Counted from the stretch's first letter, positions 27,466 to 39,467 are shown. The stretch: DNA of 64,000 nt from Gammaproteobacteria bacterium (GCA_015709695.1 CP054183.1:2778992-2842991); one strand, 5' to 3'. The notes: a model not told the origin generated them from the sequence alone. Translations and numbers: made by a program.

Positions 27466-27534
27466 TAGATGCATACGAAATGCCGCTTATTGTACGAAGC
27501 GCGCGGCCTTGACCAATTCGTCAATTACATCTTT
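27466..27534 (-). promoter_or_regulatory. Promoter and NsrR-like half sites upstream of NO reductase gene
   Basis: On the minus strand, TTGGTC (27516-27511), 16 bases, and TACAAT (27494-27489) fit a sigma-70 promoter. AAGATGTAATT (27533-27523), just upstream, matches 10 of 11 positions of the NsrR half site AAGATGYATTT. A weaker half site, TAGATGCATAC (27466-27476), lies downstream. This fits NsrR control of norB. Confidence 0.5.
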
Positions 27535-27594
27535 ACAGGGAGAGCGCCTTGCACTATGCGGGTGGCCGGCGCTGCTGCACCGGCCGGGCCGGGA

Positions 27595-28050
27595 TCAGCG
27601 ATACAGGGCTTCGAGCCCGGCCTGCAGGCGCAGCAGCCGGGCCGGTGGCAGGCCGGCCTCCAGCAGCGGGAAGAACTGCCGGTCCTCGAGGCGCACATGG
27701 GCGTTGAGCAGCTCGCCGAATGCCGCCAGCGCGGCGGCATCGACTGCATCGTCGGCGGCCAGCTCGCGGATCCGGCTGGTCATCTGCCGGTGCTCCGCCG
27801 CGAGGCGCTCCGCCATCGCCACGGCCTCGGCGCCGCAGTCCTGCGCCGCGGGAAACACCACCTGCTCCTCGGCGAGGAAATGCCTGCGCAGGTGGCGCTC
27901 ATGGAACGCCGCCAGGGCCTGCGCCTGCGCCGCCGGCGCGGCCGGCCAGCCGCTGCCCGCGCTGCCGGTGCCGGTCACCAGGCGGCGCGCCAGCACCAGG
28001 CTCTCGTGGTGCTCGCGGGCAATCAGCAACAGGGATTCGTGGCGCTTCAT
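27595..28050 (-). CDS. Hemerythrin-like domain protein
   Basis: This 151-residue four-helix protein has the spaced His/Glu residues of a non-haem di-iron site: EHHESL near residue 13, HERHLRRHFLAEEQ near 49-62, AEHRQM near 85 and HVRLEDRQFFP near 117. Hemerythrin-like proteins in NsrR regulons take part in NO sensing or iron-sulfur repair. It lies upstream of norB on the same strand with the NsrR-like sites between. Confidence 0.85.
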   Translation of the reverse strand: MKRHESLLLIAREHHESLVLARRLVTGTGSAGSGWPAAPAAQAQALAAFHERHLRRHFLAEEQVVFPAAQDCGAEAVAMAERLAAEHRQMTSRIRELAADDAVDAAALAAFGELLNAHVRLEDRQFFPLLEAGLPPARLLRLQAGLEALYR

Positions 28051-28106
28051 GGGCGCCCGCAGTGTAGCGGATCAGGCGCTGGCGCCGGGTGCATCGGCCA
28101 GCAGGT

Positions 28107-29057
28107 TCAGGCCATGGACCGTCGGCGCAACAGGGCTCCGAGCCCGAGGGCGGAGGCCAGCAGCCACGCGGCACCGGGCACCGGCACCGCGGCAGCCATG
28201 AAGTTCACCGTGCCATTGCTGTGAAAATTGGCGAGGAAGGACTCGCCGCTCGACAGCGTGCCGCGCAGGCAGGCCATGGCATTCGCCAGCGAACCCGGGG
28301 CCGCGGTCCATGCTGCCTCGGGCATCGACTCGCAGATCCCGGCCGGCGCAACCTGGAAGCCCGTGCCGTAGATGTTGGCGATGCCGCCGAAGCCGAAAAT
28401 GCCGGTGGCGCCGAGCTGGCCGCCACGCCAGTCGAAAACCGAGCCGCTGCCCATCAGCGTCACGCCCTCCAGTGACCCGGCCTGCAACGCCAGCACGGTG
28501 TTGGTCCAGACGTTGGCCTGGTTGGTATCGATTGCACCATCCACGGTGACGTGCACCGGGTTGCCGCCGTTCAGGTATGCCAGCCATGAGGCCTGCAGCA
28601 CGCTGCCACCGCTGCCGACCCCGATGGTTTGCGCGTTGCTGGCCATGCGCGTGTGGTCGAGCTCGTTGCCATCGGCGTCACGCAGCACGCCCGAGAGGGT
28701 AACGGTGGGGGTCAGCAGGCGTACGTTGCCGGCGCCCATCTTCAGGTCTGCGTCGATGACGATGCTGCCGGGCGCCTCCAGCCACAGGTCGAAGAGGGTT
28801 GGCCCGAATATCACCGAGGCCGACAGGTCCGAGGAATCGGCCACGGCGATATTCTGCCCGGCGCTGATCAGCACCGTCGTGAACGCCATGGTTTGCGCGA
28901 TCTCCGCCGCGTTCACGTAGTCCCCGCTCCCTGAGGAGGGCCCGTTGCCAATCGTGACTTCCAGCGGGACGGCCAAGGCGGCATGGCTAGGCATGACCAG
29001 GGCCAAGGCGCATGCCAGGGCGAAACGCATGCTGCGTCCGCAATTGATGGAAGACAT
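28107..29057 (-). CDS. Secreted protein with PEP-CTERM/VPxPA-type sorting tail
   Basis: This 316-residue precursor has a signal peptide (FALACALALVMPSHAALA), a Gly/Ala/Thr-rich body with repeated beta-type patterns (VLISAGQNIAVADSSDL, TLMGSGSVFDWRGGQLG), and the C-terminal signal VPVPGAAWLLASALGLGALL plus RRR, i.e. a VPxPA-type motif, a membrane helix and an Arg cluster. The start ATG 29057 lies six bases after AAGGAG. Exosortase substrates of this kind reach the cell surface or extracellular matrix. No exosortase gene is in the window. The ligand is unknown. Confidence 0.8.
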   Translation of the reverse strand: MSSINCGRSMRFALACALALVMPSHAALAVPLEVTIGNGPSSGSGDYVNAAEIAQTMAFTTVLISAGQNIAVADSSDLSASVIFGPTLFDLWLEAPGSIVIDADLKMGAGNVRLLTPTVTLSGVLRDADGNELDHTRMASNAQTIGVGSGGSVLQASWLAYLNGGNPVHVTVDGAIDTNQANVWTNTVLALQAGSLEGVTLMGSGSVFDWRGGQLGATGIFGFGGIANIYGTGFQVAPAGICESMPEAAWTAAPGSLANAMACLRGTLSSGESFLANFHSNGTVNFMAAAVPVPGAAWLLASALGLGALLRRRSMA

Positions 29058-29182
29058 GGGCATCTCCTTCGTTGTTCTTGTCATGGCCCCACGGGCTGGT
29101 GGGCGGATGCCGTTGGCGACGGTTGCGCACCATTCGGCACGACTATATCGGCTTTGCGTACCGGGGATGTCTGGCCATGTGA

Positions 29183-31366
<2,184 letters not shown>

Positions 31367-31430
31367 GCGACGGCCGGACTGCCGGGCAGCCGATTGATTT
31401 TTCGCCCGGAGTCTTGAAATATCTGGCGGC

Positions 31431-32165
31431 ATGACCGCCGCCTGCGCGAGCGCCCTGGCTCCCGCGAACCAGGATTGGGACCCCCCTGCCAGGGCCGGAG
31501 CACCGGCCCCTGGCGGGGAGGTTGCGGCCGCGGACTTCTCCCAGCAGGTGCTGCGCACCGATGTCGCCGGCATGCCGCTGGAGTGGATCGACTACCGCGA
31601 GGCGGTGCGCCTCTACTGCATGGAGCAGGTCGCCTACAGCTGCGGGTCGCTGCTCTACCGTGTGCATGGCGGCTGGAGCGCCCGCAGCGGTGATCGCAGC
31701 ATCGTCGACGTCAATTCCATCGTCGCCACCGTCGGTCGCACGCCCGGCATCGCCGGCATGCGCGACAGCTACGTGCCGCCGCTCAACAACAAGACGCTGT
31801 TCCGGCGCGATGCCAACCTCTGCCTGTACTGCGGCGAACGCTTCATGTCGCGCGACCTGACCCGCGACCATGTCACCCCGCTGAGCAAGGGCGGCCGCGA
31901 CAGCTGGACCAATGTCGTCACCGCCTGCCGGCGCTGCAACAACCACAAGGGTGGCCGCACGCCCGAGGGGGCGGGCCTGCAGCTGATCGCCGTGCCCTTC
32001 ACGCCCACCTATGCCGAGTACATCTACCTGAAGGGCCGGCGCGTGATGGCCGACCAGATGGAATTCCTGCTGGCGCACATTCCGCGTTCCAGCCCGCTGC
32101 ATGCGCGCCTGAGCACGAGCCTGAAGTCCGGCGCCGGGCACGGCCTGCGCGTCTTCCACGACTGA
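31431..32165 (+). CDS. HNH endonuclease family protein
   Basis: This 244-residue protein has a central HNH/zinc module: FRRDANLCLYCGERF, then LTRDHVTPLSKGGRDSWTNV, then VTACRRCNNHKGGRTP. These give the two CxxC zinc pairs and the catalytic DH...N...H set. The module resembles the HNH proteins of the McrA type that many bacteria carry as single housekeeping genes. The N-terminal 100 residues (LEWIDYREAVRLYCMEQVAY) are typical of that subgroup. Substrate unknown. No restriction or defence genes are next to it. Confidence 0.85.
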   Translation: MTAACASALAPANQDWDPPARAGAPAPGGEVAAADFSQQVLRTDVAGMPLEWIDYREAVRLYCMEQVAYSCGSLLYRVHGGWSARSGDRSIVDVNSIVATVGRTPGIAGMRDSYVPPLNNKTLFRRDANLCLYCGERFMSRDLTRDHVTPLSKGGRDSWTNVVTACRRCNNHKGGRTPEGAGLQLIAVPFTPTYAEYIYLKGRRVMADQMEFLLAHIPRSSPLHARLSTSLKSGAGHGLRVFHD

Positions 32166-32227
32166 GCTAGGCGGCCCGCGCGGCTCCCCGGGAGCGCCCG
32201 CGGCCCGCTGCCGGAGCCCTGCCGCGC

Positions 32228-33112
32228 ATGGTCTATCTCATCGACGCCAGCGTGTTCGTCTTCCGGGCCTGGTATTCGATCCCGGCCGACATGCTCGACC
32301 CGGCGCGCAACCCGGTGAATGCGCTCTACGGCTTCAGCCGTTTCCTCGGCGATTTCCTCGAGGACCTGCGCCCCGAGCGCGTCGCGGTGGCCTTCGACGG
32401 GAACCGCGAGGCGAGCTGCGTGCGCACCGCCATCTATCCCGCCTACAAGGCCAACCGCGAGCCCGCGCCGGCGGAACTGAAGCTGCAGTTCGCGCGCTGC
32501 CGCGCGGTGGCGCGCGCGCTGGGGCTGGCCGACTGCGCCGACACCGCGTTCGAGGCCGATGACCTCATCGCCGCGATGGCGGCCCGCGCCCGCGCGGCCG
32601 GCCATCGTGTCACCATCCTCAGCCGCGACAAGGACCTCGCCCAGGTGCTGCAGCCGGGCGACGTGCTCTGGGACTATCCCTCCGGCCGGCGCATCGGCTA
32701 CGAGGACGTGCCGGCGGTCTACGGCGTGCGCGCCGAGCAGATCGCCGATTTCCTCGCCCTCACCGGCGATGCGGTGGACAACATCCGCGGCGTGCGCGGC
32801 ATCGGCCCGAAGACCGCCGCCGCGCTGCTCGGGCATTTCGCCAGCATCGATGCCCTCTACGCCAATCTCGATGCGGTGGGGCGCCTGAAGATCCGCGCGG
32901 CGCCCGCCTTGCCGGAGAAGCTGCGCCAGCATCGCGGCAATGTCGATGTGGCGCTGCAACTGACACGGGTCCGCTACGATGCGCCGGTGTTCGACGATGC
33001 CGATGCGCTGCTGCGCCGCCCGCCCGACCTCGAGGGCCTGGGCGATCTCTACGACGTCGCCGGCTTCGGCGAATCGCTGCGTCGCCAGGCCCGGCGCCTG
33101 GCCGCGGGCTGA
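32228..33112 (+). CDS. 5'-3' exonuclease / flap endonuclease, Xni-like
   Basis: The 294 residues form a FEN-type nuclease like the Pol I N-terminal domain. Metal-binding Asp residues are in MVYLIDASVFVFRAWYSIP, VAVAFDGNREAS, FEADDLIAAMAA, TILSRDKDLAQVL and ALTGDAVDNIRGVRGIGPKT, the last followed by a helix-hairpin-helix. It is longer than E. coli Xni (about 250) and is a stand-alone protein, without a polymerase domain. Confidence 0.9.
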   Translation: MVYLIDASVFVFRAWYSIPADMLDPARNPVNALYGFSRFLGDFLEDLRPERVAVAFDGNREASCVRTAIYPAYKANREPAPAELKLQFARCRAVARALGLADCADTAFEADDLIAAMAARARAAGHRVTILSRDKDLAQVLQPGDVLWDYPSGRRIGYEDVPAVYGVRAEQIADFLALTGDAVDNIRGVRGIGPKTAAALLGHFASIDALYANLDAVGRLKIRAAPALPEKLRQHRGNVDVALQLTRVRYDAPVFDDADALLRRPPDLEGLGDLYDVAGFGESLRRQARRLAAG

Positions 33113-33152
33113 GTGGCGCGCGCGGGCCTGCCGTGGACCTGCACCGCCAGCC

Positions 33153-34052
33153 ATGACCAGCCTCAGCGAGCCGCTGCTCTTCGCCCTGCGCTCCGCCACC
33201 GGCGTGACGCTGGTGCCGGGCAGCGTCAGCAGCGTGGGCGGCGGCAGCATCCACGCCTGCTACCGGGTGGCGGAGCGAAGCGGCCGCGCCTGGTTCCTCA
33301 AGCTCAACGAAGCCGACTGTGCGCCGCTGTTCGCCGCCGAGGCGGCGGGGCTGGCGGAGCTGGCGCATGCTCAGGCGCTGCGCGTACCCGCGGTGATCGG
33401 CCATGGCGTCGCCGACGATGTCGCCTGGCTGCTGCTCGAGTACATCGAGCTCGAGCAGGGCCATGCCGCCGCGGCCACGCGCCTCGGCGAGCGGCTGGCG
33501 CTGCAGCACCGCCGCGGCGCGGACCATCATGGCTGGCATCGTGACAACAGCATCGGCACCACGCCCCAGCGCAACGGCTGGCAGGATGACTGGCTGGAGT
33601 TCTGGCGGCGCGAGCGGCTCGGCTTCCAGCTGCACCTCGCCGCGCGGCATGGCCACGGCGCGGCGTTCGATGGTCGCGACGAGCGCCTGCTGGCGGCATT
33701 GCCGTTGCTGTTCGCGGGCCATCGGCCGGCACCGTCCCTGCTGCACGGCGACCTCTGGGCCGGCAACTGGGGCATGACCCGGGCCGGGGAGCCGGTGATC
33801 TTCGATCCGGCCGTCTACTACGGCGACCGCGAGACCGACCTGGCGATGAGCGAACTCTTCGGCGGTTTCCCGCGGGAGTTTTATGTCGCTTACCAGCACG
33901 CCTGGCCCCTGCCACCGGGCTACCCTGTGCGCCGCGACGTTTACAATCTCTACCACGTCCTGAATCATCTGAACCTCTTCGGTGGCGCCTACCTGGCGCA
34001 AGCCATCGGCCTGATGGACCGGGTCCTGGCGGCCGTCCGGGAACACAGCTGA
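33153..34052 (+). CDS. Fructosamine kinase family protein
   Basis: This 299-residue aminoglycoside-phosphotransferase-fold kinase has the ATP Lys in [11 protein letters not shown], the catalytic loop [12 protein letters not shown] and the metal Asp in [19 protein letters not shown]. Fructosamine kinases phosphorylate sugar-lysine adducts so that they fall off glycated proteins. [17 protein letters not shown] is a family hallmark. It starts 40 bases behind the exonuclease gene and ends 11 bases before acs, so all three may be one transcript. Confidence 0.9.
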   Translation: MTSLSEPLLFALRSATGVTLVPGSVSSVGGGSIHACYRVAERSGRAWFLKLNEADCAPLFAAEAAGLAELAHAQALRVPAVIGHGVADDVAWLLLEYIELEQGHAAAATRLGERLALQHRRGADHHGWHRDNSIGTTPQRNGWQDDWLEFWRRERLGFQLHLAARHGHGAAFDGRDERLLAALPLLFAGHRPAPSLLHGDLWAGNWGMTRAGEPVIFDPAVYYGDRETDLAMSELFGGFPREFYVAYQHAWPLPPGYPVRRDVYNLYHVLNHLNLFGGAYLAQAIGLMDRVLAAVREHS

Positions 34053-34063
34053 GAGAACAGCCC

Positions 34064-36031
34064 ATGACCGACAGGAAGAGCCTCGATTCCATCCTCCAGG
34101 AACGCCGCGTGTTTCCGCCGGGCGCGGAGTTCACCGCCCGCGCGCGCATCAAGCCCGCCGACCGCGAGCGCCTGGTGGCCGAGGCCCGCGCCGACCACGA
34201 AGGCTTCTGGGGCCGCATCGCCCGCGAGACGCTCGGCTGGCACAAGCCCTTCAGCGTCACGCTCGAGCAGGCCGGCGCACCCAACTACCGCTGGTTCACC
34301 GACGGCGAGATCAACGCGTCCTGGAACTGCCTGGACGCCCACCTGCGCGAGCGGGGCGACAAGACCGCAATCATCTTCGAGTCCGAGCCCGGCGAGGTCC
34401 GGCGCCTGAGCTACCGCGAGCTGGCGGCGGAAGTCTGCCGCCTGGCCAATGCGCTGAAGGCCAGCGGCATCGCCGCCGGCGACCGTGTCGTGATCTACAT
34501 GCCCATGGTGCCGGAGGCGATCATCGCCATGCTGGCCTGTGCGCGCATCGGTGCGGTGCACTCGGTGGTATTCGGCGGTTTCTCGGTGCGCTCCCTGCGC
34601 GATCGCATCGAGGACGCGGGCGCGCGCCTGCTCATCACCGCCGACGGCGGACACCGCGCCGGCAAGCTGGTGGAACTGAAGGCCGCCGCCGACGAGGCGC
34701 TGGCGGGCGCCTGCCCCAGCATCGAGAAGCTGATCGTGCTGCGCCACGCCGGCTGTCCGGTGGACATGAAGCCGGGCCGCGATGTCTGGTGGTCCGACGC
34801 CGTGGCGGGCCAGGCGGCGAGCTGCGCGCCGGTGTTCGTGCCGAGCGAGCACCCGCTGTTCCTGCTCTATACCTCGGGCTCCACCGGCAGGCCCAAGGGC
34901 ATCCAGCACTCCACCGCCGGCTTCCTGCTCGGCGCCAAGCTGACCACGCTCTGGGCCTTCGACCTGCGCGACGACGATGTCTTCTGGTGCACGGCGGACA
35001 TCGGCTGGGTCACCGGGCACACCTACGTGGCCTACGGGCCGCTGGCCGCCGGCGCCACCGTGGTGATCTACGAGGGCGCGCCGGTGCATCCCGACGCCGG
35101 CCGCTTCTGGAGCATCTGCCAGCGCCACGGCGTGACCATCTTCTATACGGCACCGACGGCCATCCGCGCCCTCATGAAGTACGGCGAGGAGATCCCCGCG
35201 AAGTACGACCTGTCGAAGATCCGCCTCCTCGGCTCGGTGGGCGAGCCGATCAACCCGGAGGCCTGGATCTGGTACCACCGCAATATCGGCAGGGAACGCT
35301 GTCCGGTGGTGGACACCTGGTGGCAGACCGAGACCGGGGCGACACTGATCGCGCCGCTGCCGGGCGCGGTGGCCGCCAAGCCCGGCTCCTGCACCCTGCC
35401 GCTGCCCGGCATCGAGGCCGCGGTGGTGGACGATGACGGCAACGAGATCGACGACCCGAACCGCGGCGGACATCTGGTCATCCGCAAGCCCTGGCCCTTC
35501 ATGCTGCGCACCATCTGGGGCGACAACGAGCGCTATCTCGCCACCTACTGGGCACGCTTCGGCAACCGTTTCTACGTCGCCGGCGACACCGCGCACCGTG
35601 ACAAGGACGGCTACTTCTGGGTCATGGGCCGCGCCGACGACGTACTCAAGGTGTCCGGCCACCGCCTCGGCACCGCCGAGATCGAATCCGCCTTCGTCGC
35701 CAACCCGCGGGTGGCCGAGGCCGCCGTGGTGGGCCGGCCGCACGACATCAAGGGCGAGGCCATCTGCGCCTACGTGGTGATGAAGGGCGAGCGGCCCACC
35801 GGTGCCGCCGCCGAGGCCATGGCCCACGAGCTGCGCGAGTGGGTCGGCCGGGAGATCGGCGCCATCGCCAAGCCCGACGACATCCGCTTCGCCGACAACC
35901 TGCCGAAGACCCGCTCCGGCAAGATCATGCGCCGGCTGCTGCGCGCCGTCGCCCGCGGCGAGGAGATCACCCAGGACGTGTCCACGCTGGAGAACCCGGC
36001 GATCCTCGAGCAGCTGCGCGGGGAGGCGTAG
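34064..36031 (+). CDS. acs: Acetyl-CoA synthetase
   Basis: The enzyme activates acetate to acetyl-CoA via acetyl-AMP. The 655 residues have the usual length. AMP-binding loop: [20 protein letters not shown]. Further motifs are [19 protein letters not shown] and [20 protein letters not shown]. The acetylatable Lys is in [13 protein letters not shown] near the C-terminus. It follows the fructosamine kinase gene by 11 bases. Confidence 0.96.
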   Translation: MTDRKSLDSILQERRVFPPGAEFTARARIKPADRERLVAEARADHEGFWGRIARETLGWHKPFSVTLEQAGAPNYRWFTDGEINASWNCLDAHLRERGDKTAIIFESEPGEVRRLSYRELAAEVCRLANALKASGIAAGDRVVIYMPMVPEAIIAMLACARIGAVHSVVFGGFSVRSLRDRIEDAGARLLITADGGHRAGKLVELKAAADEALAGACPSIEKLIVLRHAGCPVDMKPGRDVWWSDAVAGQAASCAPVFVPSEHPLFLLYTSGSTGRPKGIQHSTAGFLLGAKLTTLWAFDLRDDDVFWCTADIGWVTGHTYVAYGPLAAGATVVIYEGAPVHPDAGRFWSICQRHGVTIFYTAPTAIRALMKYGEEIPAKYDLSKIRLLGSVGEPINPEAWIWYHRNIGRERCPVVDTWWQTETGATLIAPLPGAVAAKPGSCTLPLPGIEAAVVDDDGNEIDDPNRGGHLVIRKPWPFMLRTIWGDNERYLATYWARFGNRFYVAGDTAHRDKDGYFWVMGRADDVLKVSGHRLGTAEIESAFVANPRVAEAAVVGRPHDIKGEAICAYVVMKGERPTGAAAEAMAHELREWVGREIGAIAKPDDIRFADNLPKTRSGKIMRRLLRAVARGEEITQDVSTLENPAILEQLRGEA

Positions 36032-36081
36032 TATCGGCCGGGAGATCCGCGCCAGGTTCCCGGGGCCAAAGAGGGGGCGGT

Positions 36082-37245
36082 ATGCGCTTCGACAAGCTGG
36101 CCGGGCCCGCTCTGGTGCTGCTCCCAGTCCTGCTGCTGGGGGCAGCCGCCGACCCCGGTGCCGGCCCCGAAGAGTCCGCAGCCGATGACGGCGAGGAGGC
36201 CGGCGCTGCCTTGCTGATGGGGCGCCCGCCTGCGCTGCTGCTTGAGGGAGGCACGGCCGCGCAGCGCGTGCCCGAAAGCACGAAGGTCCGGTATCCGCCA
36301 TACGCCCTGCGGCTTGGCCAGGAGGGCTGGGTGCAGATGAGCTTCTGCGTCTCTCCCGCGGGCGAGGTGATCGACCCGGTCGTGGAGCAGTCGAGCGGCG
36401 GCGAGGTTTTCGAGCAGGCCGCACTGGAAGGCCTGCGTGGTTCGCGATTCGTGCCCGCCACCTGGCAGGGCCAGCCAGTGCTCCAATGCGCGACCCGGGT
36501 TCTGTTCCAGTTCAAGATTGCGGGACAGACCGGAGGGCGCCGGTCGTTCCTGCGGGCATACCGGGGCGTGAATGCGCTGTTGTCTGCCGGTCGTCTGGAT
36601 GAAGCGCAGGCCCGCCTCGACACACTGCGCGATGAAGGGGGCTGGAACCTCTATGAATCCTCGTGGCTGAAGCTGCTGCAGGGTAACGTCCAGCAGCGAC
36701 GAGGAGACCTCGATGACGCCATGCACAGCGTGAGTGCAGGTATCGCTGGCAAGGGCAAGTACATCGAGCGCCAGGCCTATCGGATCGCCGTCGTGCAGTT
36801 GTTCAAGCTGCAGGTGGCCACCCGGCACTACCGGGAGGCACTGGATACCTGGGCCGATATCCAGGAGCTCAATCCCGCGCTCGATGATCCCGAGGTCGAC
36901 AGGCTGGCACGGGAAGTGCGCAGCCGCATCGATTCACCGCAATACCTCGAGTTCTCGGGGGAGATCCGCCGTCGCGCGAACCCCGATGAGGATCACCCCC
37001 ACTGGCAGCACGCCCTCCTGCGCCGCAAGTTCGGCTTCGAGGCTGTGGAGGGCAAAGTTGACGAGTTCGAACTGCGCTGCGACTGGAGGCGGGTTCGCGC
37101 CCCGGTCAGTACCGAGGTGGTACTGGAACTGCCCGCCAGCTGGGGCAATTGTGATGTGTTCGTCTTCGGCGATGCCGGTGCGAAGCTGAAGCTCGTCGAA
37201 TATCCAATAGCCGCCACCAGCCAGACCCCGCCACCCGGCCCATGA
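36082..37245 (+). CDS. Exported protein with an N-terminal TonB domain and helical repeats
   Basis: This 387-residue protein starts at ATG 36082, with a signal or anchor (ALVLLPVLLLGAAADPG). A TonB C-terminal-type domain occupies residues 65-150 (VRYPPYALRLGQEGWVQMSF, GEVFEQAALEGLRGSRFVPA). Here, however, it sits in the first half and is followed by TPR-like helices (residues 155-290: LSAGRLDEAQARLDTL, YREALDTWADIQELNP) and a C-terminal beta part. Without a proline spacer or terminal location it is unlikely to work as a normal TonB energy transducer; it may bind a periplasmic partner. Confidence 0.7.
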   Translation: MRFDKLAGPALVLLPVLLLGAAADPGAGPEESAADDGEEAGAALLMGRPPALLLEGGTAAQRVPESTKVRYPPYALRLGQEGWVQMSFCVSPAGEVIDPVVEQSSGGEVFEQAALEGLRGSRFVPATWQGQPVLQCATRVLFQFKIAGQTGGRRSFLRAYRGVNALLSAGRLDEAQARLDTLRDEGGWNLYESSWLKLLQGNVQQRRGDLDDAMHSVSAGIAGKGKYIERQAYRIAVVQLFKLQVATRHYREALDTWADIQELNPALDDPEVDRLAREVRSRIDSPQYLEFSGEIRRRANPDEDHPHWQHALLRRKFGFEAVEGKVDEFELRCDWRRVRAPVSTEVVLELPASWGNCDVFVFGDAGAKLKLVEYPIAATSQTPPPGP

Positions 37246-37334
37246 ACCGGCGGGCCGGCCTGTGACGCCCCGCGTTGACAAGCCGGCCCGCGGCGCCTAG
37301 CGTCCCCCGCAGGTTGTCGGCGGAGAACCGTCAT

Positions 37335-37631
37335 ATGCGAAACCATTCGCTGCGGAAGAAGATCATTGCCCTGGCTGTCGCGGCGGCGCTGGCGGCGCCA
37401 CCTGCCGTGCTGGCCGGCGGCATGGTGGACGAGGACCCGGGTTTCGAGGCCATGCTCGTGGATGGCGTGATCGTCCGACCGCTGGGCCTGGGCGCGATGG
37501 TGCTCGGCGCGGCTGCCTGGGTGGTGACGCTGCCGTTCAGCGCGCTCGGCGGCAACGTCGGCGCGGCCACCGAGAAGCTGGTGGTGGAGCCGGCGCGCTT
37601 CACTTTCGTGCGACCGCTGGGCGAGATCTGA
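37335..37631 (+). CDS. Small exported or membrane protein of unknown function
   Basis: This 98-residue protein has a signal peptide (KIIALAVAAALAAPPAVLAG) and one further Gly/Ala-rich hydrophobic stretch (LGLGAMVLGAAAWVVTLPFS). The ending FTFVRPLGEI recurs in short Gly-rich proteins of related genomes. No function can be assigned. Confidence 0.6.
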   Translation: MRNHSLRKKIIALAVAAALAAPPAVLAGGMVDEDPGFEAMLVDGVIVRPLGLGAMVLGAAAWVVTLPFSALGGNVGAATEKLVVEPARFTFVRPLGEI

Positions 37632-37688
37632 CCGGGCCGTGTGCCGTTCCAGGCCGGCACGGGAACCCGCCTCGCAGGACGGTGAATC

Positions 37689-38570
37689 TTGAGGGTGGCC
37701 GTGACTGCCGCGTCCGGGCGGCTGGGCCACGCGACGCTCCGCGCGCTGGTCCGTGAGGTCGGTGCCGCAAGCGTGGTCGGTGTCGCGCGCAGGCCGGCAC
37801 GCATCGCCGTGCCGGGCATCGAGACCCGCAGCGGCGACTACCAGTCCGTCCGGTCCATGGAGGCAGCGCTCGAAGGCATCGATGCGCTGGTGATGATTTC
37901 CGCGCCGGTGACGCCGGGCACCGATCGCCTGGCCCTGCACCGCAACGCCATCGCCGGCGCCACCCGCGCCGGGGTGAAGACCACCCTCTACACCAGCGTG
38001 ATCGGCAGCGACGGCGCGAAAGGGACGCTGTTCAAGCCCATGCATGGCCTCAACCGCCAGACCGAGGCGGAGCTGCGCGCCTCCGGCATGCAATGGATCG
38101 TCGCCCGCAACGGCCTGTACATGGAGCTCGACCTGGAGCACATCATCCGCGCCGGCGCGCAAGGCGGCGTGTACCGCAATCCGGGCGGGCCCGGGCGGGC
38201 GCCCTACATCACCATCGACGAGCTGGCCTTCGGTGCCGCGCGGCTGGTGACGGGCGCGGCACCAGCCGGTCGGGTCTACAACCTCTGCGGCGAGTGCGCG
38301 ACCCAGGCGGAGCTGGTGGCTCTCGCCAATGCGGTGTTCGGGCTCGCGGTGGCCTACGACACCGAGAGCGACGAGGACTGCATCGCCCGGTTCCTGCGCG
38401 TCTACCCGGAACGCGGCGAGGACGTGGCGCGCATGCTGACCGGCTGCTTCCAGTGCATCCGCAACGGCGCCTTCGATGTGCCGTCGGACTTCGCCGCCGC
38501 CACCGGGCGTCCCTGCCGCTCCCTGCGCCAGATGATGGAAGACTGCCGGAGCAAGCGCGCCACCGGCTGA
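37689..38570 (+). CDS. NmrA-like NAD(P)-binding oxidoreductase
   Basis: The 293 residues form an atypical short-chain dehydrogenase of the NmrA/quinone-oxidoreductase-2 type. The N-terminal dinucleotide motif is VAVTAASGRLGHATLRAL. Further signs are TLYTSVIGSDGAKGTLF and WIVARNGLYMELDLEHI. No Tyr-x3-Lys catalytic pair is obvious. Start either TTG 37689 or GTG 37695. The natural substrate is unknown. Confidence 0.82.
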   Translation: MRVAVTAASGRLGHATLRALVREVGAASVVGVARRPARIAVPGIETRSGDYQSVRSMEAALEGIDALVMISAPVTPGTDRLALHRNAIAGATRAGVKTTLYTSVIGSDGAKGTLFKPMHGLNRQTEAELRASGMQWIVARNGLYMELDLEHIIRAGAQGGVYRNPGGPGRAPYITIDELAFGAARLVTGAAPAGRVYNLCGECATQAELVALANAVFGLAVAYDTESDEDCIARFLRVYPERGEDVARMLTGCFQCIRNGAFDVPSDFAAATGRPCRSLRQMMEDCRSKRATG

Positions 38571-38604
38571 GCCGCGCCACGGCCATCGCCCGCCGTCCGC
38601 GCCT

Positions 38605-39291
38605 TCAGCCCAGCAGCAGGCGCGTGCCCTCCGGCGCGCGCAACAGCCGGCCGTCCGGTCCACGGACGGGCTGCAAATCCCGCGCTGCCAGGGCACGGGT
38701 CAGCGTGTCGCCATCCTGTTCCGCATAGCGCAAGGCCAGTCCGCCCGGACGTGCTGCCCGGCGCAGTGCCAGCCTGAGGCCGGGTGTGTCCAGTCTCACG
38801 GTGTCGTCGTCGCTGCCTGATTCGAGGAAGCCGGCGGCCTCGAAGAAGGCGCGGCTGGTGGCCGGATCGGCGCAGTCCAGCGTGACCTCGGTGCAGCGGC
38901 CAATGAGGGAGCTGCCACGGTCGATCCCGTCACCCGGCGAGAACGTCCGTGCCTCGAGCATCAGCAGCAGCAGGCCGTCCGGGCTGCGCAAGGCGGCCTC
39001 GTGGAACTCGTCCTCGCCCAGGCGGCAGGTCTCGAAGCCGAGGCCGGCCGCTTCCAGGGCTCGCACCTGGCGGGCGAGGTTCGGGCGCACGAAGCACAGC
39101 GCCGGCTCGTCCAGGCCGCCACCGTGCAGGCCGACGACGAGGGTGCCGTCAGTGACCACGGCGTAGTGCCAGGGCCGGATGTCACCCGCGGGCAGTTCGC
39201 CGAAGCCGAGCGCACGGTAGAAGTTCAGTGAACGCAGCACGTCCGCCGCGGGCACGCTGACCTCGAGGAACCTGCCGAACGAACCCATCAT
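38605..39291 (-). CDS. VOC-superfamily (glyoxalase-like) protein, two domains
   Basis: This 228-residue protein is built of two betaalphabetabetabeta modules. The first begins RFLEVSVPAADVLRSLNFYR; the second CTEVTLDCADPATSRAFFEA. The VOC fold covers glyoxalases, dioxygenases and resistance proteins; the metal residues cannot be assigned by eye, so the reaction is open. Confidence 0.8.
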   Translation of the reverse strand: MMGSFGRFLEVSVPAADVLRSLNFYRALGFGELPAGDIRPWHYAVVTDGTLVVGLHGGGLDEPALCFVRPNLARQVRALEAAGLGFETCRLGEDEFHEAALRSPDGLLLLMLEARTFSPGDGIDRGSSLIGRCTEVTLDCADPATSRAFFEAAGFLESGSDDDTVRLDTPGLRLALRRAARPGGLALRYAEQDGDTLTRALAARDLQPVRGPDGRLLRAPEGTRLLLG

Positions 39292-39467
39292 GGGGTCACT
39301 CTACCCGAGAACCACTTTGCATAACCTGCGGCCGGAACCCGCCCGGCAGGCGGGAATGTGACATATGACACGTCGCCCGTTCACGCCGTCGGGGAAGCTG
39401 CCGGCGCCGGTGCCACCCGCCTGCGGGCGGGGTGCAACGGCGTGGATCCACAACAGGGCGTACGGCA

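Noticed and set aside
25292-28201. 969-codon plus-strand open frame opposite qNOR and hemerythrin genes
   Set aside because: It spans two real minus-strand genes and an intergenic gap and has low-complexity composition.
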